A stretch of 27,229 nt of DNA from JANSXG01 sp965652425 (lineage in GTDB: Bacteria > Planctomycetota > Phycisphaerae > Phycisphaerales > UBA1924), in assembly GCA_965652425.1 (NCBI GenBank), contig CBFGVX010000043.1, positions 1-27,229 of the forward strand, in the 5' to 3' direction. The translations under genes and the position numbers were made by a program. The notes under the pieces were generated by a model. That model searched no databases. It saw only the letters and a program-made list of their open reading frames with translations, and had not been told where the DNA came from. Within the stretch, counting starts at the first letter, position 1, and every line of letters starts with the position of its first letter. This document shows positions 23,090-27,229 of this stretch, in pieces.

Positions 23090-24724
23090 ATGAACGAGAA
23101 CACCAGCGAACACGAGCTGGGGAACGCGCGGTCGGCGTCCCCGGCGGAGCAGGCCGCGCCTGCGGGCGAACGCGCGTCGGGGCACGACAGCGCGGTCAGC
23201 GAGCTTCTGCGCGTCGCCGTCCCCGCCGTGGTCACCATGACCTCCTACACGGTCATGCAGTTCGTCGACAAGCTCATCGTCAAGGAGCTCGGCCCCGACG
23301 AGCTCGCGGCGGTCGGCAACGGCGGCCTCGCCGCCTTCATCCCGGGCGCGATGATGATGGGCCTGCTCGGCGTCATCAACACCTTCGTGAGCCAGAACCT
23401 CGGCGCGGGCCGCCCCCAGCGCGGGTCGGCCTACGCATGGAACGGGCTGTACCTCAGCGTGCTGGCCTGGGTGGTGGTCTTCATCCCCTTCGCGATCTTC
23501 CTGCCCCAGGTCTTCCTCGCCCAGCAGGCCGTTTTCAATCTGCAGGCCCCCGGCGAAGCCGTCACGGCCATGCAGAACCAGTACGGCGGCATCCTGCTGC
23601 TGGGGATGATCTTCACGCTCGGCAGCCGCGCCCTCGGACACTTCTTCTACGGCATCCACAAGCCCTCGGTGGTGATGGTCTCCGCGCTGGCGGCGAATGT
23701 GGTGAATGTCCTGCTCTGCAACTACATGGTGCTGGGGCGGATCGGGATTCCCGGCCTGGAGATCCAGACCTCCTACGCCGGCATGGGCGTGCTCGGAGCG
23801 GCCCTGTCCACGGTCATCGGCGGCGCGGTGGAACTGCTGATCCCCTTCGCGCTGTTCCTCGCGCCCAGGACCGACGCCGCCTACCACACCCGTCGCGCGT
23901 GGCGCTACAGCGGCGTGCACATCAAGGACATCCTGCGCATCGGCTGGCCGGCGGGGCTGATGGGCGCCAACGAACTCGTGTGCTGGTTCGTGTTCATGAC
24001 CGGGTTCGTGGCCCACTTCGACAAACCGGGCCAGCCGGCGGTCAACAACGCCGCGGGCTGGATCACGCTGCAGTACATGCACCTGAGCTTCATGCCCGCG
24101 GTGGGCATCTCGATCGCGCTCACGGCGATCGTGGGCAAGTACATCGGCGCGAAGCGCATCGATATCGCCGTCAAACGCGCATGGCTCGGCCTCGGCATGA
24201 CCGTGATCTACATGTCGTTGTGCGCCGGGGTCTTCGTGATCTTCCGGCACTGGCTGGTCGGCCTGTTCACCGGCGAAGAGTACGACCCGGCGACGACCGA
24301 GCAGATCATCGCCATCGGTTCCAAGCTCCTGATCCTCGCCGCCATGTTCCAGCTCTTCGACGCGATCGCGATCTCGCTCTCGGGCGTGCTGCGCGGAGCG
24401 GGCGACACCGTGTGGCCCGGCGTGGTCACCATGATCCTCAGCTGGGGCATCATCGTCGGAGGCGGGTGGTACTTCGTGGCCTACCACGAGGACCTCGGCT
24501 CGCTGGGCCCCTGGATCGCCGCCGCGGCGTACATCATCGCGCTCTCGATCGCCCTGTTTATCCGCTTCCTGGGTGGGAAATGGAAGCACATGAAGATCCT
24601 GCGCGAGCATGAAGCCGACGAGGCCGGCCTCGCCGGAGCCCTGCCCGATGCCGAGAGCGGCTACGACCTCTCCGGCTACGACCCGGCCTCCGTCTCGCCC
24701 CAGCAGGGTCCGTCGCCATCCTGA
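23090..24724 (+). CDS. MATE family efflux transporter
   Basis: The protein has 544 residues, longer than the usual 450-480 because of a 35-residue polar N-terminus and a 50-residue C-terminal tail. About twelve membrane helices are visible. The MATE pattern includes LLRVAVPAVVTMTSYTVMQFVDKLIV, ELAAVGNGGLAAFI and GVINTFVSQNLGAGR in the first half. The second half gives DILRIGWPAGLMGANEL, VGISIALTAIVGKYIGAKR and AISLSGVLRGAGDTVWP. These are NorM/DinF-type antiporters that export organic cations or drugs using Na+ or H+ gradients; the substrate is unknown. Third positions strongly favour C. A TACACT hexamer at 23033 could be its -10, without a good -35. The 144 bp from 22946 to 23089 hold no other gene. 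Confidence 0.93.
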   Translation: MNENTSEHELGNARSASPAEQAAPAGERASGHDSAVSELLRVAVPAVVTMTSYTVMQFVDKLIVKELGPDELAAVGNGGLAAFIPGAMMMGLLGVINTFVSQNLGAGRPQRGSAYAWNGLYLSVLAWVVVFIPFAIFLPQVFLAQQAVFNLQAPGEAVTAMQNQYGGILLLGMIFTLGSRALGHFFYGIHKPSVVMVSALAANVVNVLLCNYMVLGRIGIPGLEIQTSYAGMGVLGAALSTVIGGAVELLIPFALFLAPRTDAAYHTRRAWRYSGVHIKDILRIGWPAGLMGANELVCWFVFMTGFVAHFDKPGQPAVNNAAGWITLQYMHLSFMPAVGISIALTAIVGKYIGAKRIDIAVKRAWLGLGMTVIYMSLCAGVFVIFRHWLVGLFTGEEYDPATTEQIIAIGSKLLILAAMFQLFDAIAISLSGVLRGAGDTVWPGVVTMILSWGIIVGGGWYFVAYHEDLGSLGPWIAAAAYIIALSIALFIRFLGGKWKHMKILREHEADEAGLAGALPDAESGYDLSGYDPASVSPQQGPSPS

Positions 24725-24756
24725 GGCCCGATCCGGGCGGACAGGAGCGGCCAGAT

Positions 24757-24785
24757 TTGAGGAATCGGCCCGATTTTCCTACGAT
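24757..24785 (+). promoter_or_regulatory. Promoter of the TPR/double-alpha-CTD gene
   Basis: TTGAGG (24757-24762) and TACGAT (24780-24785) are separated by exactly 17 bases, giving an expected start near 24791 and an untranslated leader of about 80 bases. The rest of the 147-bp gap after the MATE gene shows no gene. Confidence 0.5.
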
Positions 24786-24871
24786 GACGCGTCGCGATGC
24801 ACTCCGGCCCGAAGCGCCGGGAGGCGACGCGACTTACCGAATACCCCGAACCAGACAGGGAGCACAGGTTC

Positions 24872-25816
24872 ATGGCCCAGAGTCACGACCCGATGGACAT
24901 CATGATCGGCGCCAGCGAAGCGGCGGGCGACACCGCCGCGGCGGCCCAGCACATCCGCGAGGGCGACGCCTGCCGCGAGCGCGGCGACCGCACCGGCGCG
25001 ATCGCGGCGTTCCGCAAGGCCGTGCACGCCGCTCCCAACGACGGACGCGCCCTGTTCAAGCTCGCCTACGAGCTCGACCTGGTCGGCGAAGAGAACGAGG
25101 CCATCGCCCTGTACGAGCGCGCCGCCGAGCAGCGCCCGGCACCGGTCAATGTCCTCATCAACCTCGCCGTGCTCTACGAGGACCAGGGCGACTACCGCTC
25201 CGCGGAGAAGTGCCTGCGCCAGGTGCTCGACACCAACCCGAACCACCCCCGCGCCCGGCTGTACCACGAGGATGTCGTCGCCTCGAAGGACATGTACATC
25301 GACGAGGAGCAGGACCGCGACCTCGCCAAGCGCAACGCGCTGTACGACACCCCGGTGACCGACTTCGAACTCACCGTCCGCGCCCGCAACTGCCTCAAGA
25401 AGATGAACATCCGCACGCTCGGCGACCTCCTGCGCGTCACCGAGGCCGAGCTGATGGGCTACAAGAACTTCGGCGAGGCGTCGCTCATAGAAATCAAGCA
25501 GATGCTCAACGCCAAGAACCTGCGCCTCGGCCAGGGCCTGGAAGAGCAGCACCGGCGCATGCGGGCCCGAGTCTCCGATTCGGTCAAGGGTCAGGGCGGC
25601 AACGAGGGCATCCTTGCCAAGTCGGTCGTCGAACTCGGGCTGTCCGTGCGTGCCCGCAAGGCGCTGCAGGTCCTGGGCATCCAGACCATCGGCGACCTCG
25701 CCGCACGCACCGAGGCCGAACTCATGGGCGTGAAGAACTTCGGCTCGACCTCGCTCGACGAGGTGAAGGAGCGCCTGGCCGCGTTCAACCTGTCGCTGCG
25801 TGAGCTGAGCTTCTGA
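24872..25816 (+). CDS. TPR protein with two RNA polymerase alpha C-terminal domains
   Basis: The protein has 314 residues from ATG 24872; the open frame back to 24797 encodes no conserved residues. Residues about 20-135 are TPR repeats (GDACRERGDRTGAIAAFRKAVHAAPNDGRALFKLAYELD and two more units). Two alpha-CTD-like HhH domains follow. The first (about 160-222: LTVRARNCLKKMNIRTLGDLL, then NFGEASLIEIKQML) keeps Arg170, Asn173 and Cys174, matching E. coli alpha Arg265, Asn268 and Cys269. The second (about 250-310: LSVRARKALQVLGIQTIGDLA, then NFGSTSLDEVKERL) keeps Arg260 but has Lys263 and Ala264. It is not the real alpha subunit, as the N-terminal assembly domain is absent. It may bind UP-element-like DNA or regulators. 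A strong terminator follows. Confidence 0.9.
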   Translation: MAQSHDPMDIMIGASEAAGDTAAAAQHIREGDACRERGDRTGAIAAFRKAVHAAPNDGRALFKLAYELDLVGEENEAIALYERAAEQRPAPVNVLINLAVLYEDQGDYRSAEKCLRQVLDTNPNHPRARLYHEDVVASKDMYIDEEQDRDLAKRNALYDTPVTDFELTVRARNCLKKMNIRTLGDLLRVTEAELMGYKNFGEASLIEIKQMLNAKNLRLGQGLEEQHRRMRARVSDSVKGQGGNEGILAKSVVELGLSVRARKALQVLGIQTIGDLAARTEAELMGVKNFGSTSLDEVKERLAAFNLSLRELSF

Positions 25817-25840
25817 CCGACCCGACACCTTCGAAATGAT

Positions 25841-25868
25841 AAAAGGTCGCCGATTCGGCGGCCTTTTT
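25841..25868 (+). terminator. Intrinsic terminator after the TPR/double-alpha-CTD gene
   Basis: AAAAGGTCGCCGA pairs with GGCGGCCTTTTT around a TTC loop, ending in five T residues, 25 bases after the stop. The A-run on the other side would let it work on the minus strand too. Confidence 0.88.
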
Positions 25869-25896
25869 CGTTATGGTGGTGCGAAGGAGGTAGCCC

Positions 25897-26655
25897 ATGA
25901 AGTCTTGCAGGATTTTGATCGCTGCGTTCACGACGGTCGGTCTTGCAACGATCCCCGCGTGCGAGCACCGTCCAACCACAACAACCGCACCCACCACGAC
26001 GAGCCAGCTGATCGAACAGGCAGAATCCGGTTCCGAATCGGCCTTGGCACAACTCGAGACGCTCATCGCGTCGGGCGAACTCGCGCAACATTCCGACGAG
26101 ATCGGGCAGGCCGCGACACGGATCGCCAAGGCCACAACGGACAGATTCGACGAGGAGCACCCGCTGCTCATCCGCTGGCAGCAGCTCTTTCTCGACAGCA
26201 ACCCGATTGCGAACGCGAATGAGGACACTCGCCTCGAATTCGCAAAATCCAATGTTCGCTTTGAGTTGATCGGCCCTTCCTCGATCGACCCTGGCCAAGA
26301 GCATCACATCGGTGTTGCTGACGCTGTCGCACTCCGGGACGCGACATTGAAATCGACTCGTATGCTGAAGATTTCTTTCGGCTATGACAACTACTTTGTG
26401 AACGAGCAAAATATCATCGAAGGTGCGAGCCAATTATCTGGTGCGGATATCCATCCCCCCGGACTCATGACTACCGGCTTCATCCAACACTCGAAGGTAT
26501 TGGTAACGGCTGAAGATGCCCTCGCCCCGGGTACTCCGATCTCTCTTCGCTGCGAGGTAAAGGTCCGCCTTGAGGACCACGCCGTGACCCCGCCCGCGAT
26601 CTTTGCCGAATGGACCGAAGAACTCACCATGGATTCACGGATCGCCGGCGGCTGA
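25897..26655 (+). CDS. Lipoprotein of unknown function
   Basis: The protein has 252 residues from ATG 25897, with a perfect AAGGAGG seven bases upstream. The signal peptide KSCRILIAAFTTVGLATIPAC gives a lipobox IPAC with Cys22, followed by a Thr/Pro linker (TTTTAPTTTS). Residues about 35-105 look helical (QLIEQAESGSESALAQLETLIASGELA). The rest is beta-rich (VRFELIGPSSIDPGQEHHIGV, then LVTAEDALAPGTPISLRCEVKVRLEDHA) and may be an Ig-like sandwich. I do not recognise the family. GC is lower than in the flanking genes. The position right after a terminator, with a strong ribosome site, suggests its own transcript. Confidence 0.75.
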   Translation: MKSCRILIAAFTTVGLATIPACEHRPTTTTAPTTTSQLIEQAESGSESALAQLETLIASGELAQHSDEIGQAATRIAKATTDRFDEEHPLLIRWQQLFLDSNPIANANEDTRLEFAKSNVRFELIGPSSIDPGQEHHIGVADAVALRDATLKSTRMLKISFGYDNYFVNEQNIIEGASQLSGADIHPPGLMTTGFIQHSKVLVTAEDALAPGTPISLRCEVKVRLEDHAVTPPAIFAEWTEELTMDSRIAGG

Positions 26656-26700
26656 GCCGCCCCCTCGACGAAACCACCCCCGATCGACGATGATGTTCCC

Positions 26701-27229
26701 GTGACCACGCCCGACCAGCCATCCCCTCCCCCCACCGAGGAGCACCCGGTCCTGCCGAGCCGCTGGCACGGCGTCGCGCCGGCGAAACTGGTCTGGTTGA
26801 CCGCCGGGCTGGTGATCACGGCGATGGTCGCGCTCTCGGCGTGCAGCACGCTGCTCCCCACCCGGACCACCCCCGCCCCACTGCCTTCGGGGCAGGCCGC
26901 GCCGGTCAACCCTTCCACCATCGGGCACGAGAACGAACCGCTGATCCGCGTGCGCATCGTGCGGGGCGAACCGACGATCGAGATCGGCGGACCAGACACC
27001 GTGCATGTGCTCGGGCCGAGCCGGCCCCGGATCCGCGCGATGGCCTCCAGCGGCGAGGACGACCTCGGCGCATCCAGCCAGACCGTACCCACCCCGATCA
27101 CGTGTACCGGGCCAAGGGCGTGTACACCGTGGTGCTCACCGCCACCAATGACAAGGGGTGCGTGGACCGCACCGAGGCGCCGCTGCTCAAGTTCGACTCG
27201 ATCCTGGGTCGCCTCGACGTCGACGTCAC
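26701..27229 (+). CDS. Partial lipoprotein or membrane-anchored protein (SpoIID-like start), probably frameshifted near 27,070
   Basis: The start is likely GTG 26701, with no clear Shine-Dalgarno. The N-terminus is Pro-rich and cytoplasmic, then LVWLTAGLVITAMVALSACS forms a membrane segment with a lipobox-like LSAC (Cys48). The segment EPLIRVRIVRGEPTIEIGGP resembles the first strand of SpoIID/LytB-type proteins; this is a weak call. The frame stays open to the window end, but after about residue 122 it turns into low-complexity noise. A different frame (27087-27229) there reads PDHVYRAKGVYTVVLTATND, a PKD-type motif. A frameshift, sequencing error or join near 27,060-27,090 is likely, so this entry is a fragment. 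Confidence 0.5.
   Translation, partial: MTTPDQPSPPPTEEHPVLPSRWHGVAPAKLVWLTAGLVITAMVALSACSTLLPTRTTPAPLPSGQAAPVNPSTIGHENEPLIRVRIVRGEPTIEIGGPDTVHVLGPSRPRIRAMASSGEDDLGASSQTVPTPITCTGPRACTPWCSPPPMTRGAWTAPRRRCSSSTRSWVASTSTS

Noticed and set aside
15500..23100. dif recombination site near the base-bias switch
   Set aside because: I looked for a sequence like the XerCD dif core and found no convincing match.
23018..24610. 530-codon open frame on the minus strand
   Set aside because: His/Asp/Glu/Arg-rich complement of the MATE transporter; no domain.
24779..25828. 349-codon open frame on the minus strand
   Set aside because: Complement of the TPR/alpha-CTD gene, which has clear domains.

Overview
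The window is high-GC bacterial chromosome, most likely from a planctomycete and probably a Phycisphaerae-like lineage. This is an inference from the gene set: a TPR protein fused to two RNA polymerase alpha C-terminal domains, a secreted TPR protein starting its mature part with CFWDRDT, a DUF58/TgpA-type transglutaminase pair, tandem membrane PH-domain proteins and many small lipoproteins. No rRNA, tRNA, CRISPR array, phage module or complete insertion sequence was found.

Layout. 1-3.05 kb: a minus-strand operon with a winged-helix ArsR-type regulator, a membrane-anchored PDZ/S41 peptidase and a secreted LolA-like protein (cut by the window edge), driven by a clear promoter covered by an inverted repeat. 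3.1-3.7 kb: a methyltransferase. 3.7-4.8 kb: an accessory patch of structured repeats, with a 144-bp MITE-like element and four copies of a C-rich multi-hairpin repeat, two on each side of a DUF559 Vsr-like endonuclease gene. A fifth, diverged copy lies near 11.3 kb. 4.8-7.05 kb: thiC under a TPP riboswitch. 7.1-9.95 kb: a TPR / DinB / HEAT-like operon. 10.1-11.15 kb: a TIGR01777 SDR protein with a perfect 18-bp palindrome at its start point. 11.4-12.0 kb: a DJ-1/PfpI protein with an intrinsic terminator. 12.2-15.75 kb: a secreted esterase divergent from a methyltransferase and a lipoprotein. 15.8-20.75 kb: scpB, a lipoprotein, DUF58 and the TgpA-like transglutaminase, all minus strand. 21.0-22.95 kb: a small unknown gene and two coupled PH-domain membrane proteins. 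23.1-27.2 kb: plus-strand genes for a MATE transporter, the TPR/double-alpha-CTD protein, a lipoprotein, and a partial lipoprotein that appears frameshifted at the window end.

How genes work together. Coupling is tight: six junctions use 4-base start/stop overlaps (ATGA, GTGA or TTGA). Thiamine synthesis is feedback controlled by TPP. The regulator/peptidase/LolA-like operon looks like an autoregulated envelope module. Several genes have a -10-like hexamer exactly six bases before the start codon, suggesting leaderless mRNAs. Base usage also changes along the window: on the plus strand third positions favour G in the left half and C to the right of about 21-23 kb.

Nothing here is a proven new system. 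The best candidates for novelty are the repeat/DUF559 patch, the TPR/double-alpha-CTD protein, the three-unit PH-domain pair and the TANNNT-N6-start promoters.
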